64,000 nucleotides of DNA from Rotaria sp. Silwood1 (taxonomy: Eukaryota > Rotifera > Eurotatoria > Philodinida > Philodinidae), in contig CAJNOP010000205.1 of the NCBI GenBank assembly GCA_905250075.1, forward strand, positions 1 through 64,000, in the 5' to 3' direction. The first letter of the stretch is position 1. Every line of letters begins with the position of its first letter. Positions 26,217 through 39,867 of the stretch are shown here, one piece after another. The notes beneath the pieces were generated by a model, which was not told the DNA's origin, searched no databases, and saw only the letters and a program-made list of their open reading frames with translations. Made by a program: the position numbers and the translations under genes.

Positions 26217-29200
26217 TTAACAAGACTTTTTTCTATTAAAAAGGACATAAAATTGTTAATAACACCTTTTTTTTTTATGTAAATTCAACTAACTATATTA
26301 AACGATGATTTTCTCCGTATATATAAAATAGCATTATTTCAATAACGACAACGCAATAGATTACATATATGATTTTTCTTTGTATATATGCCTAAACTCT
26401 TTCTTTTTCTTATCTGACAAATATCACTTTAGTCAGAACTTTTAGACTATCTATTTTATCATTCTATTCACATAATAAACGAGCCTGGTTGATTGCCATA
26501 TTATTTGTTTTATTATGAGATAAAATTTTACCATAGTCTATTTTAATCATTCTATTTAACATTTTGATAAATAAAAAAAATTTAAAAACTTAATGATATA
26601 ATTAATATCCTTTTATATAAGTAATGAATTTTTATTTTCATTTTTAAATAATCCTATAGAACATAAAATAAAAGAATTTTTTTTCTTATAATTCATAATT
26701 GTTGCTAAATATAAATAAGAATTCTACACTTTTCATATCGATTTATTCTTCATTAAAAAGAAAATATATCTATTTAAGTTCTATCAAACTAATTATTCTT
26801 CAAGCAAAATATATATATATCAGCATAATTTTTTTAATAGAGAATAGTTTTTCTCTTTTTTTTTTTATTTTTCATCATTAATATCAATTTTATTTTAGAT
26901 GTATTTCAAAAAATTTAGTGAATAATTTATTAAAAAGGAAAATAAATCTTTCATAGATGACTTATTTTGAAAAAAAAAGAAAACAAACAAAAGATTATTT
27001 AATAAGATATTTCACAAACTATGATATTTATTTATAATACTGGTTTTTGTATTGTATCAATACTTAATGAAATATATATATGTTTATTGGTATGTAAAAA
27101 AAAAAAAAAATTCTTTTGGACATATCGTTAATTACATTTGTTCTCTCGACAAAATTTCAATTGGTTCTGATATATTCTAGAGATCGATCGGAATTAGGAA
27201 AATATTAGTTATTATTCAATGAATTATCCAGCTTTCAGTTGCGTCTTACCATTAAAGGTCTACCAAGCAAAATATTTTGACTACAAAAACTTTGTTTTTT
27301 TTTTTTTGTCTAGCATAAATACTTCTGATTGTGCTACTTGTGAATAAGAATATCTCAGGGATATTTTTTTTTCCTTGAAACTTCTATATGAATCTATAGA
27401 GTAGTATGTTATTGTTTATTATTTAACATATGAATAATAGACTTGTGGCTGTGTATGTGTAAAAGTACTTGATTGTTTTTTACTCATATATTTCCGATAT
27501 TGATTTTCAAAAAAAAAAAAAAAATTCTTTTAGTGACTCCGACTGCTCCGATAGAATCGGAGACGAAGTCTCATATAAAGTTCTATTTGATATAAGATTA
27601 GAAATTTGTCTTTTCTCAGACAGGAAATCATATAAATGACATTGCGTGAGTTAAAATCTTCTATTTTCACTTCTTAATGCTAATGCTTATTATTCTTAAT
27701 CGTTTTAATAGAGTTGACTTATATAATTGAATAAATTGAAGTTTTGAAACGATATAGAAGACAAATTATATATATCTATATATAGATTGAATAACGATTT
27801 TTTTTTTTTCTTTGTCTAAAATGTATTATTACAAAGTATACTATTTAAATGATTGATTAACTGTCAAGACTAAGAAGAAAAAAAAAAAACTATATCATGA
27901 ATTATTCATCATTATGCTTCTTTTTTATTTTTTCTTAAAATTGAATTCATATATTTGATTTATTTATTCTAATTTTTGTATTATAATAAAAACTATTTAT
28001 TTATAAATTTGATAAAAGCATAAATAAATCGATAATGCACAACTGAATCATATCAATGTCAGACTTCTAAATGATTCCATTGAGGTCAATCATAATGAAT
28101 CTAATACATAACAGCCTACGTAAAAAAACCTGCCAATAACCTTCAATCATATATGAAAATATGTTGCATGATAAAAACCATAGAACTGCTTTAAAAATTT
28201 CTTTCAAATAAAAATGCAATAGCTGTTTACAGAAATTCATAATAATAATTCTTGCCATCTTTTCAAATCGATTAAGTATGAAAACCTTCAATTTAAAGTG
28301 GTAGAAGAAGAAGAAAAAAATGTCTAAATCAAAAAGGGTTCAATCCCCATCTAAAGCAAAAAAAAAAGAAAAAAATATATATTCTTCTAATGTTAATCAT
28401 CTGTCATTTTCAATTATAGACGAATGTCAAAAGTTTCTAGCAAGGCAATTCAATCCTTGTCTTGCCAGCCATATACTCTTTTACTACCAATTTTAAATCA
28501 ACTAAGTAGTTAACAATTACTGTTAATGATCATATATTTTTTTTCATAAAGCATTTGTTACAATGTTTATATACACTATTAAGTAAGGACGTAGATGTAA
28601 TTGGGGAGCGTAAGTCGTCTTAACGTTTGCATTGACAAACGAGAAAAAGAAAAAAAATCGAGACATCTTATTACGATTCATATCGTTGTTTGACGACAGT
28701 CTAATACTACTAAAAAGAAGAAAGCGAAAGGCATAAAGATATACATAGACAAATACGGCGAATACACGCATGCATGTCATTCGGTCTATTTCAATACATA
28801 TGTATATACATATATATATATATTGATTGAGACTAGTGACATGACTATTGTTCAATTGTTGTTATAGTGGTGTAACTATTGATTATCAAACGGAAACAAA
28901 TTTTTTATTTTCAAGTAATGTCATGTTGTACCTTCACTATTACGATGTAGTTTTTTTTTTCTTTTTCAGGCACGTAAAATGTTTAAATGTTACATTATGT
29001 ATTAATATTGATAAGAAAGAAAGAATAATAATACTACAATCGAAATTAATATAAATGATCTAATGTATGTATTAAAAGTCTTTTAGTAAATGAGAGTATG
29101 TATATATATATATATTACATAAATTTCATATTGTTTACCCGGATACACTCAATGATATGATTGATGATGATAATAATAGTTAGGATTATTTATGATGTAT

Positions 29201-29474
29201 TTATATAGGTAAGAAGAAAAAAAAAAAGAGAAATCGTGTGTTTTGTATTAGTTTTTTTCTTTTTGTGTTTCTTTTTTCTTTATTTGTTCTTTTTTTTTTT
29301 AGTTGTTTTTTCGAATATCGAACCTATTAGTTGTTCTTTATAAAAAAAAAAAAAGAAAGAGTAAATGCAAATATGTTTTTCTGTTGAATATTGATTTATT
29401 TCATTTTATGTTCATACTGTATAAGTTTTTTTTTAGATAATGTAATATTTATTTCTTTGTGTATTTTGTCAATT
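26217..29474. other. Long AT-rich intergenic region
   Basis: About 3.3 kb of very AT-rich DNA with many A/T homopolymers and TA repeats (for example near 27770 and 28800). Frames at 26699-26881, 28067-28291, 28544-28855 and 28848-29054 look like chance translations of low-complexity DNA. A polypyrimidine tract with AG at 29435-29436 lies 38 bases before the start codon of the next gene and could be a 5'-leader or trans-splice acceptor. Confidence 0.5.
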
Positions 29475-32400
29475 ATGTCCGTCCTTGTATCATCATCAAC
29501 ATCATCAATAAATACTCATCATCCTTATTTTCCTAATCATAATATTAATGAAAATATTTCTCCAACAACAAAATCAATATTATCTACAAATCGTTTTATA
29601 TCAAGAAAATTTAATGAAAATTATAATGGAAATATTGAGAATGATCATGTACCATTTGGTGTTGTTAATTCTATGAAACAACGTTTACTAGATAAAGCAA
29701 ATGAATCATTATCATTAAATAATAATTTAATATTTAATCGACATTCATTATCAAAATTATCATCATCACGTTTATCATCAAATGAAAATTTACTTCAAAC
29801 AAAATCATCAATATCACCATTAAAATATACAACACGTTTATCACGTAGTCATGATAATTTAATGAATAATAATAATAATAATACAGAACAATTTACATCA
29901 TATTTACAACCAAAACAAGATGTTATTATTGTTGAAAGAACAAAATCAAATGATGAAAATTTTCCAACATATCGACATTCATATACAGGATTACATATGG
30001 ATGAAGTACCAAAACCAGGTATGTAAAAAAAAAAATTAATATTGAAATATTTAAAAAAAAAATGATATATAATGTCAATATCATGAAGAAAAAAAAATTG
30101 ATGATTTATTAAGTATGAGTTATTCAATATATAGAAGGTATTCAAAAATTTGTTTTTAATATTTCGAATGGACAATTTTTCCAGGTGTCAGTTTACTTTG
30201 TGATCGAAACGATATTCATTTGATGAATAACAAAAAAAAAAGTCTCGAGTGGTTTGTTTTTTTTGTTTTTGAGTCTTCATTCTTGAGATATTGAATTGTT
30301 CGGCTTGCTATAGGTCATGTGAAAAATCGAGTTGCAAGTTTAAACTTTTTACAAATCAAGTTCTCATTGTGAATATTTTATTGGAATAAGTTTTAATTTT
30401 TCTAGTATTTATTTGCTGAAAATGTAAATATATAAAAAAAATTCTTTTTCTTTTTTTTACACATAACATAATTTTGAAGATAAATGACAACTTACTTAAT
30501 AAATATTGATCCCTTTGAGAATTGTGTTTATGTAAAGTTTGAAGTTGACAAACTCGAAAATCGATTTTTTTACGTGATCTAAGCGCGATGCAAAAAAAGC
30601 GAATATAAGTGTCAACGTAATTTTTGATTTACGAACGGAATATATGTAGGTTGATACAGAAAGTCTTGCTTTATCTAATGATGCATTCGTTATCAAGTTC
30701 TATTGCAAACTGCTCGAATGTTAATAGAAGCGCCATCTTGGTACTATTCAATTGTAGTCATACTGAAGCTAACACCCTCTATTGAGATATTTCGATAATA
30801 CGCAATAAAACTTGATATAATACATACATTATTAGATAGAGGAAATCTTTCTGTACTAACTTACTTACTTTTATGTATATTTCGTTTATGAATCAAAAAC
30901 TTAATAGTTGTCTTTTGATATATCAAGAACAGTAGCTACAAAAAACCAAATGTTTCTAGACTTTTTTTTATTAATCATCAAATGAACATTTTCTAATTGA
31001 AATTTTGAGGCTATGATAAAATTTGTTTATTTAGGCTCAAAGAATAATTCCCAACTAAATGCTTTTTAGATGAATCTTGAGTAAAGCCCCCGACACATTA
31101 GAAGACCCGGGGTCTTCTATTCTGTCTTATCGCTTATAAGTTACAAGAGGAGTCTTATATTATGTCCCCTAAAAAAGTTATATTATTCAGCAGTCTTTCC
31201 AACAAATCTTTGTTTACGTTCGTACTAAGAATAAGCAATTAATAAAAGAGTAGTTGAATACACATTTTGTGTTTTCTCCTTGGTCTTTTTTTTTGAAAAA
31301 TAGCTTCAGGTTTTATTGAGAATAGAAATGTGTTCTGAGTCTCATGAGAAGTACTTACAAAAAACCGACGCGTATTAGAGACGAAAACCAAATCGAATTG
31401 TCAAATAATCTTATTCAATTGAATTCGTCTGAGGCGAACGGAATCCGATCGAAGATATTGCCGAATCGAGATTTTCTTATTCGTTTCTGTCTTGAGCGTA
31501 TATACATGAATTCACGTTTTTTTCAATTATGAAAGAATGCTTTGTGATGAATATGTTTCAGAATTTCTAGAAATCCCAGATAATTAGGCCTTTTAATTAT
31601 TATGCAACGAAGTTTCATCTAATATGCTACTATTTTACAAAGATTTGTTCATGCATTACATCCACGGTTCTGTACTGAGTCCATTATAACCCAAGACTAT
31701 GAGAAGTTTTTTTTTTGTATAGAGAACCGTAAAAATTCCTTCTGAATATGTTGCAAAAGAGTACTAAAAAGATTCCATGATATGTGTTCTATAAAGAAAT
31801 ACATTCTTTACTATACAGTTGTTTCCGATTCATTGTTTCGCAAGACCTTTTTCACTTCGAACTGACGCATCATTTTCATGAAGGAAGGAAAATATTGTTC
31901 ATACTGACCTAAGATACAATTATGGACTTAAATACTAAAAAAGTTAATAAACTTCAGAAATTATTTGTAAAAAAATCGATTTTATCAGGAGGTCTTCTAA
32001 TATGTCTTTTGCTTCATTTATCCAACGGGGATCTTCTAATGTGTCGGGAGCTTTACTTGTATCATACTTTCAAATGGTATATTATTCAATAATATCTACT
32101 CATGTGGTAATAACGATATTAAAAATCAGAACGTGCAGATAAAGGACAACAGTGCATAAAAAGCGATTTTAACCCATCTTCAGTTTCTCTCCTTTCATAA
32201 TAAAATAAAGCTATTTTTCACGGATTTAAATATACATGTTTGTAACATAAATGGATGAATTCATTCATCGAATGTTCTCATGCTAAAGCATTTTCAAATG
32301 AAAATTGTATCAATCAACTATCCATTTTATAATCTGTGTTCTAGTAAAAATTTCAGCTCGAAAGATTGAACTGTTCTTCAGTAATGACATAACTATTGTT

Positions 32401-35400
32401 TCAAACGAACATAAAATTTCATATCGTTTCGACATCATTGTTTTATATTCTCTGTCAATTTTTAACAGATATTAATATTTTGGCCAAAACTAATAACTTA
32501 TTTGGAATTAATTTAAGTGTTTTTTAATGTATTTCAATAATTCTTTTTGTTTCGAAAAATTTAAACTAGAGTTTCCAGTCAAAAATTGAATTTGTGAGTC
32601 TGTAAAACGTCACTACAAGACAAATAACTAATCAATAAAAATGATGTTTTCATAAAATTCAATTTTTGCCTGAGTGCTGAGACGAACTTCAGATGAATTT
32701 TTTTCGAGAGAAAGAAATTCACCGAAAAACTTTGGGATATATTAGCTGACTGAATTTGTTATACTGATTTCGATATATATATATAATTAATTTTGACTCT
32801 AAGATTATTTTTCCAATCAAAATTTGTTAAAGATCAATATTTATTCGAGCTTGCAGAATCAATTGAAAATCATGTTGTTTTTTCCTTCCTGAAATATTAA
32901 GAAAACAGTGAGCAAAAATGAACGGAAATAGTAATGTAAATATAGGATTTTGACGTTCCTCTGTAACAATATTAATCTCATTCTTCACTAACATTTCAAT
33001 GGTTCGAGTTAAAATTATTACTAAAAATAAATTTTTGATTGAATAGACAATTGACATAGTTTTTCATTTGAAAATATCTTATCATAAGAACATTTACATA
33101 AATCATCGTTCTATCAATGAATTATCGATTTATGATGCAAGCATGAATATCAATAATTTGAGTAAAAAACAAAAAAAGAAAAGGTCTGAATCTTTGAGAA
33201 TTCATTTTATGAAACTCTTCATTAGATAAACTATGAAAGAAAAGAAATTGAGGATGAGCTAAAAACAACCTATATGCGCTTCTGTTTTTTATTCTCACGT
33301 TCTCATATTAATAGTTTTATTACCACAATAAAAAGATATTATCAAGTAGTAGTATGTTATTTGAAAGAATAGCATACGTACTCAAGGTTGATATAAAAAA
33401 CATGCAGTTAGGAATTATTTTCGGTTCGTATATAAACTAATTTTTTTGTGTCGGATAACTTATAAAATACTCAGAATTGATATAATCATAATAATCAATT
33501 CTTTTAATATAGATTTCATAGGATATAAGATTTCGCAGTCTATTTCAAGGTAATCTTTTTATACTAGAAAATCCATGTATCGGTTCATTTCCTTTTAATT
33601 AATACTCTGCTTACATTTTTAGTCATCAAGTACCATCATATCCGATAATAAGATCTAATAATCTTCACATCCTTAAACATATTTCATTAGATTGAAACAA
33701 TCCCAAAAGACTAAACACACACATATACATATATATTATTTGAATGTTTTCATTTGATGAAGGTACGATTAAATGAACATTATAAATAGTTTATATAGTT
33801 CTATTTTTATTTTTTAATTAAAAATAAAAGAAAAAAAAAACTCACGTTATTCTTATTCTTTTTCTTTTTGAATATAGGTACGGTTACAACAGTTAAAAAT
33901 ATGTTTGAACGACAAATTCGTTTAAGTCGATATGATAGTGATAAGTTATCAAATACATTATTACCTAATAATTCACGTATGAATAGTCAACAACGAGAAA
34001 TTATTATAAGTCCAAGTCGTTCACGTAGTATATCACCAAATGATATGGCTTTACGACAACGACGTACAACAATAATACATACATCAAATCAATCATCAAC
34101 ACCATTATCATTACCTGTAACAACATCATATCCTGATGTTGTTATATCACATACACCACCAACATCAATACATATTGAAACAAATAAAATTCTTAATGAA
34201 CAATCTGTTATAAATATATATAATCAAAAAAATGAGAAAAAACTTGCTTCATTAAATATTATTACTGATGAAACTACAACTAATAATAATAATAATAATA
34301 TTCGTCCAAATCTTTTACTTTCAACGACTTCATCGTCAGATACAAGTGATTATCAACCACTTGATTTTAAAAGTCGTTTAGCTTTATTTAATCGTACAAA
34401 TACAATTGAACGATCGAATATTAATTCTTTTGTTTCAACAAATATAAAAAAAAATTCAAATCGTACTAATTCAGTTCCATCACCACCTAATTTTTTAACA
34501 AAACCAATTCTTCATCATCATCATTTAGAAAAAAAAGATACTTCATCAGATTCCATTGTTCGATCAGTTGTTAATTCAACTAAATCAGTAACATTTTTTG
34601 GTGGAATAAAAGTAAATAATGATGTGCAATCAACTCTACCAGCTTCAATAATTCCACCACCTTTACCAATTATTAAAGATGAACAATCATCTACTTTAAC
34701 ATTAATTGATTTACTTCAAATTCCAGATGTTATCGGTGGAAATATTAAATTAAATAAATCATCGATTTTTTCAGGAACAAGAAAGGTATTAGAGAATTTC
34801 ACTTATAATTAATTTTTCGGTGTGCTGGAAAAATGTCGAAAAGTAAATATGGAAGTAGAAGAATATTGTAACAGAAAAATATCGAAAAAGATGATGTATC
34901 CAATAAATTGTGACTCTAATCATGTCTAGTTCACTGTTGTTTTTCTCATAGTTGTGATAGTATAGAAGTTTAAGCAATCGTGATTTTGACGACTATACTA
35001 CCTGATAAAAATTAAATAAGAGAGTTAAGCGAAGAACTATTATATTAACTAAAATTCTATTGTCACGACTGAAACTACTACATCTGAAAGTGACGTAACC
35101 CGATCAGTATCTCTAGTTTTTCATTTATAAATTCAAATAAAGGAAAATCTTTACTCGTAGTAGATGACTATGTTTTCAAACTGAATAAAACAACAATCCA
35201 TAGTTGCTATGCAGAAAAAATAATAAATCAATTTTTTTCATTATCTGTTTTTGTAAATGTTATAATATTAACACTAACTCATATTATATAACATGTTCTT
35301 CACTATTTACAACTCTTCAAAATGTTTATCAACCATTTTTCTGTCGATATTATTTTTTCGACATTTTTTCTCTTCTATATTTTTTCTTTCGACATTTTTC

Positions 35401-36403
35401 CTCTTCGTTCTTTCGACATTTTTACGGCCAATCAATTTTTCTATATTTATGCAATTTAGGATGCGCGAGTACAATTTATTGATAATGTTGATACATTTGA
35501 ATATCCATCATATACTGTAGTTATGGCTGAATTTGGTATTACTAGTTCAGATGATGATGATAATGATGACGAGGATGATGATAATCCATCAATTAAGAAT
35601 AATAAAAATACTATGAAAAAAATTTCTTTAGATAATAATATAAATGATCAAATTGATGATGTTGATGATGATGAACTTGAAAGATTGGCAAGAATTAATG
35701 CAAAATTTAATTCAAATAATGTCACTGAAGAACCATTTCAATCAAAAGGTATGAATCTCAAAAGATGTCTTCCTACGCTCTAATTACTATACCATGTCTG
35801 TATATAAAAATATGCAAACGTCTTTTCTATTGGTCTCGAGTGATGTTTTTCTTTCTTTCATTTATTTCTTCGTCGCATAACTTCCTCCTATGTTTCCATT
35901 GATTTCTTATATTACGATAGTATGAGTACATTATATAGAAAATTTGATTTTGCCATTCTTTGTTAACAACATCATGTTTTATGAAAGAAAAGATAAAGCA
36001 AGAAAAATAACAGATGTGAATAAGGACAGGAAAAATATGCAGTAAAACAATGGCAAAAAGCAAAAAAACAAGTAATTTTATTGACATAGAAAATGAAATT
36101 AAATAGTTAAAATGTATTATAAATTGTATGTAAAAATATAATTCTATTTTTTTATTTTTTTTTTATTTAGGTACATTACATACATTTCGTCCAACATATC
36201 TTGATCAATATGAATTAGGTATACAAAATGATTCTTTAACAAATTCCAATTCGTCAGATATATTTTCTCGCCAAAAATATTTTTCTTCATCAGAGAATTT
36301 TTCAAATCATTCCATATTAAAACAAGAAAAATCATCAATGTTTGATATGACAAATAATATTCAATGGAGTTCAATGTCAACAACTACTGATTTACTTTTT
36401 TGA
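29475..36403 (+). CDS. Taperin/phostensin-like (TPRN/PPP1R18-type) putative PP1-binding protein
   Basis: Predicted 657 residues from exons 29475-30018, 33878-34785, 35460-35748 and 36171-36403; phases join exactly. Mostly disordered, rich in Ser, Asn and Thr. The best family clue is RVQFIDNVDTFEYPS (about residues 487-501) followed by a run of Asp/Glu. Human taperin has KISFNDKSLQTTFEYPSE followed by a Glu run, and phostensin has a similar block. RVQF and the earlier KSVTF (about 417-421) both fit the RVxF motif for protein phosphatase 1 docking. The final TTDLLF also resembles taperin's hydrophobic end. These relatives bind PP1 and actin; such a role is inferred here. Intron 1 is 3.86 kb, far longer than the others, and holds an inverted-repeat element. 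The start is the first ATG after an acceptor-like AG. Orthology is likely, not proven. Confidence 0.7.
30895..31015. repeat. Single arm of the fold-back repeat seen at 4080-4540
   Basis: The segment with GATATATCAAGAA, then CATCAAATGAACATTTTCT, lines up in order with the right arm of the fold-back element at about 4415-4505 (GATATCTCAAGAA, then CATCAAATGAACATTTTCT, the latter 19 bases identical). It is a diverged partial copy in the first intron of the taperin-like gene. Confidence 0.5.
31081..32056. mobile_element. 976-bp inverted-repeat DNA element inside intron 1 of the taperin-like gene
   Basis: The left end starts GTAAAGCCCCCGACACATTA; the right end, reversed, starts GTAAAGCTCCCGACACATTA, and similarity goes on through GAAGA. 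Just inside, the motif GTCTTCTA..TGTC recurs several times in both orientations (near 31110, 31153, 31992 and 32030), as expected of transposase-binding subterminal repeats. No transposase is recognised inside, so this is a non-autonomous or decayed element. The immediate flanks (TTGA and TTGT) do not give a clear target duplication. Superfamily unknown. Confidence 0.7.
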
Positions 36404-36591
36404 TTTCTTTTTTTCTTTGTGTTCTTCGCTATTGTAATTAATCATTTTCAATGAATTATATTTAGATTGTGTGTCAATGAATAATGTACGCTGCTTCTTT
36501 TTTTAAATGAATTTATTTGATGCGCGTGAACAAATTTGTTGTTGGGTGGCTTAAAATTTTTTTTTTTTTTGTTGTTTTATGAGACTAGATT

Positions 36592-36602
36592 CTTTCTAGA
36601 TA
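36592..36602 (+). promoter_or_regulatory. Possible spliced-leader acceptor before TTLL12
   Basis: TTCTTTCTAG ends at 36599, three bases before the TTLL12 start codon and 200 bases after the stop of the upstream gene on the same strand, and a T-rich tract precedes it. Bdelloid rotifers are known to trans-splice a spliced leader, so this AG may accept one. It could equally be the end of an ordinary leader intron. Confidence 0.4.
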
Positions 36603-39600
36603 ATGGCCGATGATAACGATGAATATAATCAATTTTTACAAACACATCAATTACAACTGGTTTTTAATAAGATACCAAAACATCTTTACCGACGTTTATA
36701 TGAAAAGATGAAAAACGAAATATTTGATAGTGGTTCATATTTTCAAATATGTCCAGTTGATGATGATGATGAAGAATTAGAAAAAACCTTTAATCCTGAA
36801 CGTCGTTTTTATGTTTCAACACTTGGAAATGTTGTACTTGATCCTGAAACCGATGAAAATGCAATATTTCTTATTGATCATGCATGGACATATAGAATAA
36901 ATGATGCAAGAAATGATTTAAAATCTATTCCAAATTTATATGAACGTATGGCATCATTAATGAATGTTAATTCAGATACAAAAGATGATGGTATTGAATT
37001 AATATTACAACGTATGTGGAAATTTAATCAAACATATACATTAGCATCTGCACAATTCAATCCACATCTAGATGCTGAAGTTACACAAGAACCTTATTGG
37101 TAAGTTGAAAAGAATACGAAAAGAAAAACAATCTATAAATATTCTTTAATAATATATATTATCAACACAACCAAATCAATATTCTTTATAATGTTCCTCG
37201 TTATATGCCATGAATTTCTTCGTGTCAAAATTATATGTGTCTCCTGTGACATTTTTCTTTCTCTCTGAATTACCATAAATATTACTATTTGTCATTGTAT
37301 CCTTAAATAAACAAATAGAGAATCATGAAGAAACAGAAAAACATAAATCTTTGCATGAAAAAATTTCAAAACTATATATCATATCACATAGTATAAACTG
37401 TAATTCAATATTGTGAATTTCAATATAGACTTATTTAAGAATATTAGAATTTATTATTTTATCTATAAGTTTACTATATAATTGTGTGTCATTCGATAAT
37501 AAAAATCAATTTCTTTTCTTTTTTTTACGTTTAGGTACATAATGGATGAACTTGGTTCATCAATATGTCATTCAGATACAAATACAAATGTTTGTTGTAC
37601 ATCTTTTCTTTTTGTACCAACTCAAACAATGTTTACATTACTTTATCCAATTGTTCGTATTGAACAACCATATACTGAAATTTTTCGAAATTATGTTTAT
37701 GAAAATACAAATACACTTGATCGTAATATAAAATTATTACCATGGCATCGTGTTCATAATCGTAAAACAATTCTTCGTAGTTTAACAATTCAACAATGTC
37801 CTGATTTATTTTCAAAAAAACTTGAAATTAGTACAGAAATATTTGAAGAAGGTCATAAAAATGATTTATATGATAAAATATTAATTAAAAATAAATTGAA
37901 TATATTTAATAAAGATTATATTTGGAAAGTTTATACAGATTATGATCTTATTAAACAATATTTAACTGATCAACATTATCAATTAACTGATAATATTGAT
38001 CAAGCTGATATTATATTTGTAAAAGAACAAATTCAAGATTTTCGTTATGAAACATTAAATAATAAATTAATTAATCAATTTCCATTTGAAAATGTATTAA
38101 CAAATAAAGAATTATTAGCATTAACTGCTCGACGATGGAAATCAATATATGGGTATGCTTTGTTTTTTATATTTTAAACAAATCTAATCAGACATCCATT
38201 GCTCAATAAAAACAAAAAAAAAACATTTTTTTTTTTTTAATTAAAATAACATAATTATTTAATACTTTAGGAAAAAAAAATAAGCTTTGAACAAAATGAA
38301 ATTCTAGGTGAAGTAATAGATTATAAAGTTTTCTGTAAATTTGTGAACTAATTCTAACCAATTTTTCTTTTGGGGATACTTCTTTTTTTTTCTATTAAAA
38401 AAATTCTATTATCTATTTAATTTTTTTTTCTAGTGCTTCATCATCATCATCAACAACGACAATTGAAAATGATCCATACATTGAATCACATGGAAATCCG
38501 CCATGGTTACCGGTAACATTCGATCTCACACATGAATTACCTCAATTTGCTGTTTATTTTCAAGTAAATTTTTATTGATAAGTTTTTGTGAAATACCATA
38601 TAAAAGAGGTATTGAAGTATAGGAGTAAAATTTAGAACCGACTCCCTAATGTGACTAGTGGCGTAACCAAGGGGTGGTCAGGTGGGGCTAAGCCCCACTA
38701 CCAAAGCTTTGAGCCCCACCACCGAGCGAAGCCGCGTCAGCTAAACACTTTTACGAGCCCCACCACCGACTTAGAGCTCGACCAGCTGAGCCCCTCCACC
38801 GTTAAAATCCTGGTTTCGCCACTAACTGTGACATACAATTAAAGATGATTTATCAATAATGTTTTGTTGTCATATGTTAATTACTTATTGCATAACTCGA
38901 GAATTAAGTAAAAGAATGGCAAAACGATTAACTTCGCAATGAATCATATGATGTGATCTACGCGTACCCTAGAAAATTTAATTAAGAGCCAGTACAGGAG
39001 ACATTGCATGAATATACCCTATAATATACATATTCTATATGTCCTACGGTAGTACTTTTGAATTGACTTTCTGAAAAAATCCTGAAAATGCTTTTTTTTT
39101 CTTTAATGTTTATTCGATATTCTTTTTTTAAATTTAATTAGTATCGTGAAGATCAGCAAATCGATAATACTTGGATAGTTAAACCAATAAATTTAGCACA
39201 TTCATTTGATATATCAATTACAAATTTACTTGATATGGTTATTCGTTTACCAGAATCAGGCTCAAAAATTGCTTGCAAATATGTATCAAATCCAGTTTTA
39301 CTTAAAATACCTGACATTGAAGGTAATGGAGTAAAATTTGATATTCGTTATGTACTACTTTTACGTAGTATTCGACCATTAAAATTATATGTTCACAAAA
39401 TATTTTGGCTTCGTATTGCAAATAAACCATTTTCAATGAAAGAACTCGATGATTATCACGCACATTTTACTCTAATAAATTATCGAGTAAATACACATGT
39501 ACGACAAATGGATTGTGAAACATTTATAACTATGTTTAATGAACAATATGGTCAACATGGTGAAACATGGTCAATTATTGAAAAACGTATATTTGAAATA

Positions 39601-39867
39601 TTTCAAGAAGTATTTCATTGTGCAACAATTGAAGAACCACCATTTGGTTTTGGTTCATGTTTATCATCACGAGCTTTATATACAGCTGATGTAATATTAG
39701 AATATAAAAATCATAATAATAATATACAACCAAAATTATTAGAAATTAATTATTCACCTGATTGTCATCGTGCATGTACTTCTTATCCGACTTTTTATAA
39801 TCAAATTTTTAATGTTCTTTTTCGAGACCTGACCGATGATAAAGATATTGTAGATATTTCATCGTAA
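36603..39867 (+). CDS. TTLL12: Tubulin--tyrosine ligase-like protein 12 (TTLL12)
   Basis: Predicted 656 residues (human 644) from exons 36603-37099, 37535-38152, 38434-38563 and 39142-39867. The N-terminal half is the SET-like domain of TTLL12 with FLIDHAWT, MWKFNQTY and YWYIMDELGS, each nearly identical to the vertebrate protein. The C-terminal half is the ATP-grasp-type TTL domain with WIVKPINLAHS and LEINYSPDCHRACTSYPTFY. TTLL12 is regarded as an atypical, probably ligase-inactive member that affects tubulin modification and antiviral signalling in vertebrates; its job in rotifers is unknown. Intron 3 contains a 169-bp hAT-type miniature element. The gene follows the taperin-like gene at 199 bp on the same strand. 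Confidence 0.95.
38656..38824. mobile_element. hAT-type MITE, 169 bp, in TTLL12 intron 3
   Basis: Terminal inverted repeats TAGTGGCGTAACCAAGG and, reversed, TAGTGGCGAAACCAGG. Flanks AATGTGAC and ACTGTGAC agree at 7 of 8 positions, as expected of the 8-bp duplication made by hAT elements. The interior is GC-rich (GAGCCCCACC repeats) in an AT-rich intron. Ends match the larger element at 60179-60805. No coding capacity. Confidence 0.85.

Noticed and set aside
28330-28360. GGGTTCAATCCCC, a tRNA T-loop or B-box-like sequence
   Set aside because: No A-box, anticodon arm or acceptor stem can be built in the preceding 80 bases, so it is not a tRNA gene.
38651-38842. Open frame of 63 codons in TTLL12 intron 3
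   Set aside because: It coincides with the 169-bp MITE and has no protein resemblance.
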